Notes: generated by a model not told the origin, from the sequence alone. 64,000 bases of DNA from Arsenicibacter rosenii (GCF_001870735.1 NZ_MORL01000003.1:1-64000), one strand, 5' to 3'. Counted from the stretch's first letter, positions 9,269-17,210 are shown. Program-made: numbers and translations.

Positions 9269-9805
9269 ATGATCATGACCAACCCTTACCTCCTTGACGG
9301 CCACGAGACCGAACGGCTCCTTTTCCGCGCGGTCCGGCCGGACGACTTTGACCTGTGGCTACCTTTTTTTCAGGACCCGTCGACGCACGCGCACTGGATC
9401 GCAACGCTGGAAAGCCCGGAGACCGAATGCCGGAAGTGGTATGACAAACAGTTTTACCGCTATAGCAACCAGCTTGGCGGCATGAATGCCCTGATTGACC
9501 GGCAGACCGGTGCACTCACCGGCCATTGCGGGTTGCTGGTGCAGACCGTCGACGGGCAAAGGGAGCTTGAAATCGGCTACTCGCTCCTGCCCGCCTTCTG
9601 GCACCGCGGATTGGCCTCCGAAGCGGCCCGGGCCTGTAAACAGTTTGCCTTTGACCGGCAACTGGCCAACTCCCTGATTTCGATCATCAGCCTGACTAAC
9701 GAAGCCTCCGCACAGGTGGCCCTCCGCAACGGCATGACCATCGACAAAGAGACGGACTATGCCGGTAACCGCGTCCATATCTTCCGGGTTTACAGAGCGC
9801 AGTGA
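9269..9805 (+). CDS. GNAT family N-acetyltransferase (RimJ/RimL type)
   Basis: About 178 residues with the GNAT layout: ETERLLFRAVRPDDF at the N-terminus, central strand LEIGYSLLPAFWHRGLASEA forming the acetyl-CoA pyrophosphate loop (R/Q-x-x-G/A variant), and NEASAQVALRNGM near the C-terminus. This is the subfamily that acetylates ribosomal-protein N-termini or small molecules; the substrate is not predictable. An in-frame ATG at 9251 lies inside the lepA terminator, so translation more likely starts at 9269 or 9275. Confidence 0.85.
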   Translation: MIMTNPYLLDGHETERLLFRAVRPDDFDLWLPFFQDPSTHAHWIATLESPETECRKWYDKQFYRYSNQLGGMNALIDRQTGALTGHCGLLVQTVDGQRELEIGYSLLPAFWHRGLASEAARACKQFAFDRQLANSLISIISLTNEASAQVALRNGMTIDKETDYAGNRVHIFRVYRAQ

Positions 9806-9895
9806 AGGGGTGTACTTGCTCGTTTTCTGAAACATTTTCTGTCGGCGCCCTGTCTATTGCGTCAAAGCATGTACCACACAATATCCCCGACAGAT

Positions 9896-10339
9896 ATGAA
9901 CCCGATCAGAAAATGGCTGTTCGCCGCCGGCTGCCTGCTGGCGATACAGAGCGTAGCGCAAACCAAAGTTGCGAATTATTATTACAACAAAGCCGGTACG
10001 GATCAGTACGAACACATTAGTCTCTGGGTCCGGAACGGGCAGCGGGCCGACATTTCCTACGCTTACGGAAAAGACCGCAAAGAGGTCCGTCTGGCATTTC
10101 TCGGCAAGGATATCGTGAAAGGAATGCCTGCCTTTACCGTGCGGTTTCCGAACGGGAGCCAGCTTTACCTGATCCCGAACGGGAGCAGCCTGAACGTAAC
10201 CGCCGACAAAAACCGGCTGCCTAAACTATTTACCTGGGAGTATGAAGGCCCCGTTAACGGCATCGGCACTTTTTGTTCGGTTTGTGCACAGGACGGCCGG
10301 GAAGCCATGCAGCTCGTGCGTCAATATTACCTGAGATAA
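9896..10339 (+). CDS. Small secreted protein of unknown function
   Basis: A 147-residue protein beginning MNPIRKWLFAAGCLL with a Sec signal peptide ending near SVAQ (22). A longer frame exists from a TTG at 9857 but puts 13 extra residues before the signal. The mature part is rich in Tyr and short beta strands and has a cysteine pair FCSVC near the C-terminus. I do not recognise the family. It converges with the FAD oxidoreductase, with 1 bp between stops. Confidence 0.6.
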   Translation: MNPIRKWLFAAGCLLAIQSVAQTKVANYYYNKAGTDQYEHISLWVRNGQRADISYAYGKDRKEVRLAFLGKDIVKGMPAFTVRFPNGSQLYLIPNGSSLNVTADKNRLPKLFTWEYEGPVNGIGTFCSVCAQDGREAMQLVRQYYLR

Positions 10340-10340
10340 C

Positions 10341-11489
10341 TTACCTGATTTCCTGCCCGTGCGTCAGCCGCATGACGCCGTGCAGGGCCGGCGGAATGGT
10401 TTTGAAGAATGTCAGGGCCAGTTCCGACAGCCAGGCATCTCCGAACAGGTGCTGTACCTGCCGCCCGACCCACAGCCGCTGAGCGAACAACTGCTTCCAT
10501 TGGGCCGTATACAACCGCTCCGCCTCGCCACGGCTGATCGCTCCTGCCAGCAACTGACCAATGAGCTGACTGGCTACCCTGGCCCCGTGAATCGCCATGG
10601 CCATGCCGTTGCCACACAGGGGGGTAATCATCCCTGCCGAATCGCCCGTCATAAACAAATGATGTTCAACCGCCAGCTTTGGCGCAAACGATATTTCATT
10701 GATCACTTCCGGTTTTTCGTACAGGTGTCCGGCCTGCTCAAAAATCTGTTTCAGGTGCGGATTCCGGTATAACACCGCCTGCTCCATGGCCGCCACCGAG
10801 CCATGTTTCCGGACATTGTCGCGGGTGGTGAGGTAACACAGGCAATAGCGGTCGTCTTCGATGGCTGACATGCCGCAATAGCCGTCCTGAAAGTTGTGGA
10901 GCGTAATCCGGTCACGGGCATAGGCGGTTGGGTTGGCAAAACGGACATGGTATTTTACACCTACATAGGGCGACGGCTGCTGCATAAACGCCCGGTTAAA
11001 GGTTTTATCGAGTCTGGAACGTTTACCGAACGCCCCGATTACCACGCGGCCCTGCCACTGCTGCCCGTTCTGCGACGATACCGTAAACGATACCGGCAAT
11101 CCATCCGGCCCGCTCCCGCCAGCCTGCACGGCCTCTACTGATTTCCCTAACACAAACGTGACACCGGCATGTATGGCCAGTTGGTACAACGCCTCATCGA
11201 GGCGGTACCGGCTGATACCAAACCCACCCAGATCGAGCGGAGCGGTCAGCTCCCGCCCCGACGGCGTGGTAAAGGCAAACTGCCGGATGTCGGCCGCTCC
11301 CAGTCGGTTCAGGTCAAGGCCGAGCCGGGTTAAATAGCCCTTTACTTCATTCGAAATATACTCCCCGCATACCCGGTGATAAGGATACACTTTCCGCTCA
11401 ATCAGTGTCACTAAGTAACCCAAACGCGCTAATTCTATGGCACTTACCAGTCCGGCCAGCCCTCCACCAATGATGATTACATCCTGCAT
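10341..11489 (-). CDS. NAD(P)/FAD-dependent oxidoreductase (geranylgeranyl reductase type)
   Basis: A 382-residue flavoprotein: the dinucleotide-binding motif IIGGGLAGL sits at residues 5-13, an ER-K/R turn follows (LIERKVYPYHRVCGE), and the second FAD motif TGDSAGMITPLCGNGM lies near residue 290. This group includes geranylgeranyl reductase and halogenase-like monooxygenases. An upstream in-frame ATG at 11510 gives seven extra residues, MQDVNCA, that partly repeat the real N-terminus MQDV and overlap the divergent promoter, so I prefer 11489. Substrate unknown; divergent from the GH13-like gene. Confidence 0.85.
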   Translation of the reverse strand: MQDVIIIGGGLAGLVSAIELARLGYLVTLIERKVYPYHRVCGEYISNEVKGYLTRLGLDLNRLGAADIRQFAFTTPSGRELTAPLDLGGFGISRYRLDEALYQLAIHAGVTFVLGKSVEAVQAGGSGPDGLPVSFTVSSQNGQQWQGRVVIGAFGKRSRLDKTFNRAFMQQPSPYVGVKYHVRFANPTAYARDRITLHNFQDGYCGMSAIEDDRYCLCYLTTRDNVRKHGSVAAMEQAVLYRNPHLKQIFEQAGHLYEKPEVINEISFAPKLAVEHHLFMTGDSAGMITPLCGNGMAMAIHGARVASQLIGQLLAGAISRGEAERLYTAQWKQLFAQRLWVGRQVQHLFGDAWLSELALTFFKTIPPALHGVMRLTHGQEIR

Positions 11490-11520
11490 TGCACAATTTA
11501 CGTCCTGCATAGTACATTTG
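11489..11520 (+). promoter_or_regulatory. Promoter of the GH13-like gene, leaderless spacing
   Basis: TTG at 11489-11491, a 21-nt spacer and TACATTTG (11513-11520) match the Bacteroidota -33/-7 promoter. Only 4 nt (CGAT) separate the -7 box from the ATG at 11525, so the transcript should start at or next to the start codon. The -33 half overlaps the start of the divergent oxidoreductase gene. Confidence 0.6.
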
Positions 11521-11524
11521 CGAT

Positions 11525-13489
11525 ATGCCTACCCCCATCGAACTTCTGCAAGCCGACTGGCAACAAAACTACGCCCGATATACGGATGTTTATCAGCAGG
11601 GCGAAAGTTCTTTTATCCCCCGCTTACTGCCCCAATCGGCCGTACAGTTTTCGGTTTTTAAAACCCTGGGGATTCTGCACAACCGCCTGGGCAATGATCT
11701 GCTCCGCCGGGCCCTCGATCCGTCCGAAACCATCCCGGGTCCTATGGCCCGGCGACCCGACGGCTCGTGGCTTAAACGCAGCAATATGGTCGGTATCAAT
11801 GTCCGGACCATTGGCTCCTTCTGGAACGTAATCAACTATGTGCTGACCATCCCTGCCTGTCATGACAGCATCCACCTGCTCCCGATCTGGGAACCGGGTG
11901 TTGTGGGCAGCCTCTATGGCATGGTCAGCTGGCAGATTAATCCTGAATTTTTCAGCGTTGAACTGGCCAAATATGTGCCGGGACTCGATACGGTCGAAAA
12001 GCAGTTGAAGGTGGTCACCAACCTGCTCCACGCCATGGGCCGCACGGTCGGTATGGATGTGATTCCGCACAACGACCGGTTTTCGGAAATGGCGCTCGTG
12101 TATCCCCGTTTTTTTGAATGGGTAAGACGCAGTACGACGCCCCCGATTATGCTCACCGACCATACAGAGGATGTATATCAGGACGTTGAAGCCGCTATCT
12201 GGAACTGGCTCACTACAGCGGGGTTTGCCCACAAAGAGCCGCACCCGGTTACGGCCGATGTCTTTTTTGACCCGCAATCGTACCTGACCGACGCACAGCG
12301 CCACGCTATCCTGTTCGGCTATCCGGGCGATTACGGCGGGCGGCTTAACCGGCGCTTACAGCTCATTCAGCATCTGGTTAAGCAGGGACTCGAAACCGTA
12401 CCGATGACCATGGCCCCGCCCTATCGCGGCCTGCACATCAACCCGGCCTCGTTTGTGACCGACGATTATGGCCAGCAATGGTACCAGTATGAGTTTGATG
12501 AGCCGCAGGCTATGTCACGGGTGTTTGGGCCGCTGACACGATACAAATTCTACCACAGCAAGGATGATAACCGGTATTGGGTGCTCGATTTCGACCGGCC
12601 GAACCTCCCCGTCTGGCAGTATGTCTGTCAGAAATTTTACGAATGCCAGCGCGCCTACAACTTTGACTTTATGCGGGGAGATATGGCTCATGTGCAGATG
12701 CGGCCCGACGGTGTTCCGGCTACACCCGATGCGTACTACGATCCGTTGCTGGCCATCAAAAAATACGTCCATCAACAGGGTGCCACCCATTTCGCTTTTT
12801 TTGCCGAAACATTCCTCGTCGAACCGGATTATATGGGCTACGGGGATGAGTGTGACCACCTTGAGGCCATCGAAGCCGATTCGACCCTCGGCGACCTGCA
12901 ATCGGCGGCCGTTACCGCCCCCGAATTTACAGAGCGATTTGTACTCTATGACGCGCTGCTGCGTACCCGCCGGTTTGCGCCCAACTTCACGGTGATGACC
13001 GCCGACAAGGACGACCCCCGTTTTGATGAATTTTACCAGACCGGCAATGTTTTCCGGTATTTTACGTCTCTGTTTCTGACTGATATGCCGAGTTATGTCG
13101 GGCTGGGCTTTGAAGTTCGGAACCCGCATCTGACCCGTGGCGCCAACGAAGAATACTCTAAGCTGTACGTGTTTCAGGTTACCGATGAAACGGAAACGGA
13201 CAAGGTAACGCACGGCCCGTTCATCTGGGGTCAGAACGGCGAACAGTTTGCCGCTATCGACCGCATCCGGGCGTTTGCCGAATCCATCTGGCCGGCTATC
13301 CAGGGTAAAGAAACCGTCTGGCTGCTGCCGCCGGGCTCGGGCGACATCCTGGCCTGGACCCACGCGCAACGGCCGCAGTACCGCTTCTTCGCCAGTCTGA
13401 CCGGTACGCTCCCCGCCACCATCGACGGATTCGCCACCGGCGAAATTCTCTTCGAAACGGACGGCTGCCGGGTTGTATTCGGGGGATGA
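11525..13489 (+). CDS. Divergent GH13-like (alpha-amylase clan) protein
   Basis: A 654-residue cytoplasmic protein (no signal peptide). The four conserved regions of GH13 TIM-barrel enzymes appear in order in altered form: region I DVIPHN (178-183), region II FMRGD with Arg384-x-Asp386 (nucleophile), region III FFAETF with Glu428 (acid/base), and a region IV candidate TADKDD (492-497) in place of the usual NHD. A C-terminal beta-rich part (about 600-654) matches the usual greek-key domain. The substrate is not predictable, and the long insert between regions I and II (about 200 residues) is unusual. The family is inferred from motif order only. No other carbohydrate genes adjoin it. Confidence 0.65.
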   Translation: MPTPIELLQADWQQNYARYTDVYQQGESSFIPRLLPQSAVQFSVFKTLGILHNRLGNDLLRRALDPSETIPGPMARRPDGSWLKRSNMVGINVRTIGSFWNVINYVLTIPACHDSIHLLPIWEPGVVGSLYGMVSWQINPEFFSVELAKYVPGLDTVEKQLKVVTNLLHAMGRTVGMDVIPHNDRFSEMALVYPRFFEWVRRSTTPPIMLTDHTEDVYQDVEAAIWNWLTTAGFAHKEPHPVTADVFFDPQSYLTDAQRHAILFGYPGDYGGRLNRRLQLIQHLVKQGLETVPMTMAPPYRGLHINPASFVTDDYGQQWYQYEFDEPQAMSRVFGPLTRYKFYHSKDDNRYWVLDFDRPNLPVWQYVCQKFYECQRAYNFDFMRGDMAHVQMRPDGVPATPDAYYDPLLAIKKYVHQQGATHFAFFAETFLVEPDYMGYGDECDHLEAIEADSTLGDLQSAAVTAPEFTERFVLYDALLRTRRFAPNFTVMTADKDDPRFDEFYQTGNVFRYFTSLFLTDMPSYVGLGFEVRNPHLTRGANEEYSKLYVFQVTDETETDKVTHGPFIWGQNGEQFAAIDRIRAFAESIWPAIQGKETVWLLPPGSGDILAWTHAQRPQYRFFASLTGTLPATIDGFATGEILFETDGCRVVFGG

Positions 13490-13499
13490 TTTTTATTTG

Positions 13500-13735
13500 C
13501 CAGTTGTTCTGCTGGTTCCGGGTGGTTGCTGATGGTTCTGATTTATTGCTGGTGGTTTGATGTCCGATATTTTCCGGATGTTTTGTTGTCATCCCGACGG
13601 AGGAGGGATCTCTGGCCATTGATTGCGGTGAGATCCCTCCTTTGTCGGGATGACAAAATAAAGAACCACCGGAAACAACCCGGAACTACCAGCAACCATC
13701 ACCAACAAACCAGAACCACCAGCAACCATCAGAAC
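13500..13735. repeat. Nested inverted-repeat element
   Basis: Inner arms 13587-13612 and 13630-13655 (26 nt, two mismatches) form a hairpin built on TGTCATCCCGAC and GTCGGGATGACA. Around it, GGTGGTTGCTGATGGTTCTG-type sequence on the left (about 13515-13560) mirrors CCAGAACCACCAGCAACC-type sequence on the right (about 13700-13735), with short direct repeats of CCAGCAACCATCA. It fills the space between two plus-strand genes and codes for nothing convincing. Confidence 0.75.
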
Positions 13736-13751
13736 TTAGAAAAGGAACGTG

Positions 13752-13759
13752 TATCTTTG
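13752..13759 (+). promoter_or_regulatory. -7 promoter box of the radical SAM gene, leaderless spacing
   Basis: TATCTTTG is an exact TAnnTTTG match ending 4 nt before the ATG at 13764. No clear -33 TTTG is present 19-22 nt upstream. If the box is used, the mRNA would be leaderless or translation would start further in. Confidence 0.5.
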
Positions 13760-13763
13760 CCGG

Positions 13764-14798
13764 ATGAAGTCATTGCTCAACGGTCAGGTAAAGGACGGCC
13801 TTAATTTTTTCAGTAAGCTGACGCCGAAGCGGGTAGCGAATGCAGTGAAGCTGATGACCAGCTATTACCGCTCGCGGCAGACCGGTATGACCCAGCCGTG
13901 GGGCCTGCCCATGTCGATCTCGTTTGAACCGACTACGTCCTGCAATCTGCGCTGCCCCGAATGCCCGAGCGGGCTCCGGTCGTTTACACGGCCTACGGGT
14001 ATGCTGAGTGAAGACCTCTTCAAGCGCACCATCGACGAGCTGCACGACACGCTGCTCTATCTTATTTTTTACTTTCAGGGCGAACCCTACCTGCATCCGC
14101 AGTTTCTGGAACTGGTGCAGTATGCCGCGAAAAAGAAAATTTATACCGCTACCAGCACCAACGCCCACTACCTCACCGATGCCAATGCCCGCAAAACCGT
14201 TGAGTCGGGGCTGGACCGCCTGATTATTTCGATCGACGGCACGACGCAGGAAGTTTACCAGCAATACCGCGTCGGCGGAAAACTGGAAAAAGTGCTGGAA
14301 GGCACCCGTAATATCATCCGCTGGAAAAAAGAGCTGAAATCACGCACGCCCCATGTGTTGTTTCAGTTTCTGGTGGTGCAGCCCAACGAGCACCAGATTG
14401 CCGATGCCAAACGGCTGGCGACCGAACTGGGCGTCGACGAAATCAAGTTTAAAACAGCGCAGATTTACGACTACGAACGCGGTAACCCGCTCATTCCGAC
14501 CCTCGACCGGTATAGCCGCTACGCCCCGCAGCAAGACGGCACCTACCGCATCAAAAGCGCCCTCGACGACCATTGCTGGAAAATGTGGCACTCCTGCGTT
14601 ATCACCTGGGACGGGCTGGTGGTCCCCTGTTGTTTCGACAAGGATGCCGATCACCGCGTCGGCGACCTGCAGCAGCAGCGGTTTACCGAACTCTGGCAAG
14701 GTGCGCCCTATCAGAACTTCCGCCAGGCCCTCATCCGCTCCCGCTCCGAAATCGACATGTGTAAAAATTGCACTGAAGGCACAAAAGTTTGGGCTTAA
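13764..14798 (+). CDS. Radical SAM protein with SPASM domain
   Basis: A 344-residue protein; the start MKSLLNGQ is chosen over an in-frame GTG at 13749 that lies under the -7 box. The CNLRCPEC motif (CxxxCxxC, about residues 57-64) binds the SAM-cleaving [4Fe-4S] cluster; IDGTTQEVYQQYRVGG is a typical downstream segment. The C-terminus has cysteines of a SPASM domain (HCWKMWHSC, VPCCFD, MCKNC) that bind auxiliary clusters. Such proteins modify peptides or cofactors; no precursor peptide gene was seen beside it. The alpha-E gene follows after a hairpin repeat. Confidence 0.88.
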   Translation: MKSLLNGQVKDGLNFFSKLTPKRVANAVKLMTSYYRSRQTGMTQPWGLPMSISFEPTTSCNLRCPECPSGLRSFTRPTGMLSEDLFKRTIDELHDTLLYLIFYFQGEPYLHPQFLELVQYAAKKKIYTATSTNAHYLTDANARKTVESGLDRLIISIDGTTQEVYQQYRVGGKLEKVLEGTRNIIRWKKELKSRTPHVLFQFLVVQPNEHQIADAKRLATELGVDEIKFKTAQIYDYERGNPLIPTLDRYSRYAPQQDGTYRIKSALDDHCWKMWHSCVITWDGLVVPCCFDKDADHRVGDLQQQRFTELWQGAPYQNFRQALIRSRSEIDMCKNCTEGTKVWA

Positions 14799-14799
14799 T

Positions 14800-14919
14800 A
14801 ATGAGTGATTGGGCGAATGAGTGATTGAATGAATTAATTACAAGCAAATCAGTATATTGCAACTAACAGTATGCGGCAAAATACTGTCGCTAATTTACTC
14901 AATCGCTAATTCACTCATT
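14800..14919. repeat. GAGTGATT-type inverted-repeat element, copy 1
   Basis: Left arm 14800-14836 and right arm 14891-14919 are imperfect reverse complements made of GAGTGATTG/CAATCACTC-like octamers, with AATGAGTG at one end and CACTCATT at the other. The element ends 5 nt before the ATG of the alpha-E gene. Related elements occur at 50180, 51157 and 54992. Confidence 0.7.
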
Positions 14920-14924
14920 GTAAC

Positions 14925-15887
14925 ATGCTGAGCCGCGTAGCTAATTCTATTTACTGGATGAATCGTTACATCGAACGGGCAGAGAATTATGCCCGTTTTA
15001 TGAGCGTAAACTTTAACCTGGCCCTCGATTTACCCCCGACCGTTAGTCAGCAATGGGAGCCGCTACTGATCGCTACCGCCGATAATTTCCTGTTCTATCA
15101 GCATTATAGTGAGCCGACGCGTGAGAATGTCATCGAATTCATGACGTTTGACAAGCGTAACCCCAACTCGATTGTATCGTGTCTGAACTATGCCCGTGAA
15201 AATGCACGGACCATCCGCGAGACCATCTCCAAGGAAATGTGGGAGCGCATTAATCAGCTATACCTGATGGTGCGCGATTCGGCCCCGAACCACGCCGAAT
15301 GGTCGCAGACCCGGATGCAGGACTTTCTGACCGAAATCCGCGACGGAACCCAGTTGTTCTATGGCATTATCGACTCAACCATTACCCGTAACGAAGCGTG
15401 GCACTTTGGCCGCCTGGGCCGCTTTCTGGAGCGGGCCGACAAAACGTCACGGTTCCTGGATGTAAAGTATTTTACGCTGTTTCCGGAAGAAGATGAAGGC
15501 TCAACGCTTGACCTGATGATCTGGTCGGCCGTGTTGAAATCGGTGAGTGCCTACAACATGCACCGGCAGCAATACCGGACGCTGACACCACAGGGCATTG
15601 TGGAGTTCCTGCTGCTTGATAAGCTGTTCCCCCGCGCGGTGGCCCACAGCATCCGTCAGGCCGAGTTATCGCTGTATGAAATCGGCGGACAGAATCCAGG
15701 CAACGGCTATACAAACCCTGCCGAAAAAGCGATGAGCAAACTACGTGCCGAACTGGAGTTTACGGAAGTAGCGGATATTTTCAAGGATGGCCTGCATCAA
15801 TACCTCGACCGTTTCCAGATTCGTGCCAACGCCGTTGGTGCCGCAATTTTTGAAACGTACTTTGATCTGAAACCGGTGGAGAACTGA
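14925..15887 (+). CDS. Alpha-E domain-containing protein (DUF403)
   Basis: A 320-residue mostly helical protein starting MLSRVANSIYWMNRYIERAENYARF, the signature of alpha-E proteins. In many bacteria these are encoded next to a circularly permuted ATP-grasp and a transglutaminase-like protease and are proposed to belong to a peptide-ligation system; here neither partner is adjacent. Full family length. The stop codon is part of the long palindromic terminator at 15884. Confidence 0.88.
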   Translation: MLSRVANSIYWMNRYIERAENYARFMSVNFNLALDLPPTVSQQWEPLLIATADNFLFYQHYSEPTRENVIEFMTFDKRNPNSIVSCLNYARENARTIRETISKEMWERINQLYLMVRDSAPNHAEWSQTRMQDFLTEIRDGTQLFYGIIDSTITRNEAWHFGRLGRFLERADKTSRFLDVKYFTLFPEEDEGSTLDLMIWSAVLKSVSAYNMHRQQYRTLTPQGIVEFLLLDKLFPRAVAHSIRQAELSLYEIGGQNPGNGYTNPAEKAMSKLRAELEFTEVADIFKDGLHQYLDRFQIRANAVGAAIFETYFDLKPVEN

Positions 15888-15947
15888 TACTGTGTTAATA
15901 AAAAGGGCGACCCCACGTGGTCGCCCTTTTTATTAACACAGTATCAG
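15884..15947. terminator. Bidirectional terminator, 29-bp perfect palindrome spanning two stop codons
   Basis: Arms 15884-15912 and 15919-15947 are exact reverse complements around the loop CCACGT. TGA of the alpha-E gene (15885-15887) and TGA of the convergent gene (read from 15946-15944) are both in the arms. The GC core GGGCGACC/GGTCGCCC recurs at 52480. A/T runs flank the core on both sides, allowing termination in both directions. Confidence 0.9.
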
Positions 15948-16711
15948 AATAACGGGAATGATAACGCTATATACGGCATGGCTACGCGGTTACGATAGCG
16001 CAGATTGCCGTCCAGCGTCCGGTTCTGATTCAATTTCATTTCGGTCGTGAGCCACTGATACGCCACTTTGACGCCAATGCGCTTGGTGATCAGGAAGCGG
16101 GCATATACTTCGGTTGCCAGCGAACCGCGATCATTATCGCCCAGTAACCGGACGTTGATCGAACGCGGATGGGCACTCTGTGCCGTATGTTTCGGCGCAA
16201 AATAAATCAGCGAGTCGTCATCGGCGGCGGTATCAACATAATATCCCCCCTTTGACGACGAAATGCGGGCATTGCGCAGACGACCGAGCGCAAAACCAAG
16301 AATATCGGCGCTACCGCCCAGTTCAACAGGCCCAAGCTTCACCTGGGCGACCAGGCCAACATTAAACAGGGACTGCGAAGTACGATCGAAATGTAATGTA
16401 TCTATGTAGGCCGGCCGGACATCGGCCGTTAAGGCCCCGAAACCGGTTTCGCCGCGGGTAAGACGGGCCGGAGCCGTCGTATAATCCAGATTTCTGCCGT
16501 AAACACCACCGGCACGAAACGTCCAGCCTAAGCTAAATACCTCCTGACGGCCGAGATGCAGCAATTCATAATAAGTAAACGAAGGCGCTGTATGGTCATT
16601 TTTAAACGCCAGACCGACATCAATGCCTTTACTGATGCGATTGGTAAACTGAGACTGACTGAATGACAAAAAAGGAATAAGCGCAAAAAGAACAGTATAG
16701 AAAACTCTCAT
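15944..16711 (-). CDS. Secreted beta-barrel-like outer-membrane protein
   Basis: A 255-residue protein starting MRVFYTVLFALIPFLSFSQ, a Sec signal peptide; an extended frame from 16738 adds nine residues before the signal and is less likely. The rest alternates hydrophobic strands with loops (GIDVGLAFKND, FRAGGVYGRNLDY, VGLVAQVKLGPVELGG) and ends in YIALSFPLF, an aromatic-ended strand as in outer-membrane barrels. A Spirosomataceae-type hypothetical; function unknown. It shares a terminator with the alpha-E gene. Confidence 0.7.
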   Translation of the reverse strand: MRVFYTVLFALIPFLSFSQSQFTNRISKGIDVGLAFKNDHTAPSFTYYELLHLGRQEVFSLGWTFRAGGVYGRNLDYTTAPARLTRGETGFGALTADVRPAYIDTLHFDRTSQSLFNVGLVAQVKLGPVELGGSADILGFALGRLRNARISSSKGGYYVDTAADDDSLIYFAPKHTAQSAHPRSINVRLLGDNDRGSLATEVYARFLITKRIGVKVAYQWLTTEMKLNQNRTLDGNLRYRNRVAMPYIALSFPLF

Positions 16712-16909
16712 GTAGTGGGTACAGTAATTCGGTGACAAAGATATAGCCCCCTACTGAGAAAAGTAACATGTACCCATGAGGAAAAGATAGGATTTTGGCC
16801 CATTAAATAGGTTTCGTGCAAAAAACAACACCGACCTCAATTTTGGGTCGGCGTGTCGAATTACACTTCATCAACAAACTAAAAACCAAATTAGGTAGCT
16901 AAAAAAAGC

Positions 16910-17071
16910 TGGCTGTAGGAGGGGGATTCGAACCGCCCACGGTGCAGTTAGCCACAGTACAACATCTGGTGGTCAACCCCAGTCGCTCTTGCGAGCGGCA
17001 TTATGCTGTGTTTATCCCTTATCACCACCCCCGAGACAGGAGGGCACGTCTGCCAATTTCGACATCCTACA
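16910..17071 (-). ncRNA. tRNA-like RNA with class II features and a ~90-nt insertion
   Basis: Read on minus, TGTAGGA (17071-17065) pairs perfectly with TCCTACA (16920-16914), followed by discriminator G and encoded CCA, then a T7 tract. Next come a Leu-like D loop (AAATTGGCAGAC), a 5-bp stem CCCTC/GGGGG with a 7-nt loop CTGTCTC, and at the 3' side a T loop TTCGAAT with a stem having one C-C mismatch. About 90 nt lie between the last two arms, instead of 4-20 in a tRNA. Within it are CGCTC-GCAA-GAGCG (GNRA hairpin, 16984-16997), GGUGGU/ACCACC (17029-17024 with 16973-16968) and CACAG/CUGUG (17010-17006 with 16957-16953), which cross as a pseudoknot. The loop has a pyrimidine at position 37, so decoding is doubtful. 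Confidence 0.6.
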
Positions 17072-17130
17072 GTATATGAAGAGAACATTGTCAAGCGCGT
17101 CAGCGTGTCCTGTTGATTAACTTGACGATA

Positions 17131-17163
17131 CAAAGTTAAAACGCTTCCGGTCTTTTTTGCAAA
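17131..17163 (-). promoter_or_regulatory. Consensus promoter reading into the tRNA-like RNA
   Basis: On minus, TTTG (17163-17160), a 21-nt spacer and TAACTTTG (17138-17131) match both Bacteroidota promoter boxes. Predicted initiation near 17127 leaves about a 55-nt 5' leader before the acceptor-like stem. No coding gene is served by this promoter. Confidence 0.65.
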
Positions 17164-17210
17164 TTTTTTATAAAAAAATCTTAAAATTTATATTTCATTC
17201 AAAAAAAAGT

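Noticed and set aside
16910-17071. tmRNA or group I intron in a tRNA
   Set aside because: At 162 nt it is too short for tmRNA and has no tag reading frame with the usual end; the insert lacks recognisable group I core sequences and does not split an anticodon loop that would become normal after removal.
16948-17133. 61-codon open frame on minus over the tRNA-like element
   Set aside because: No protein-like composition, and the conserved structure explains the sequence better.
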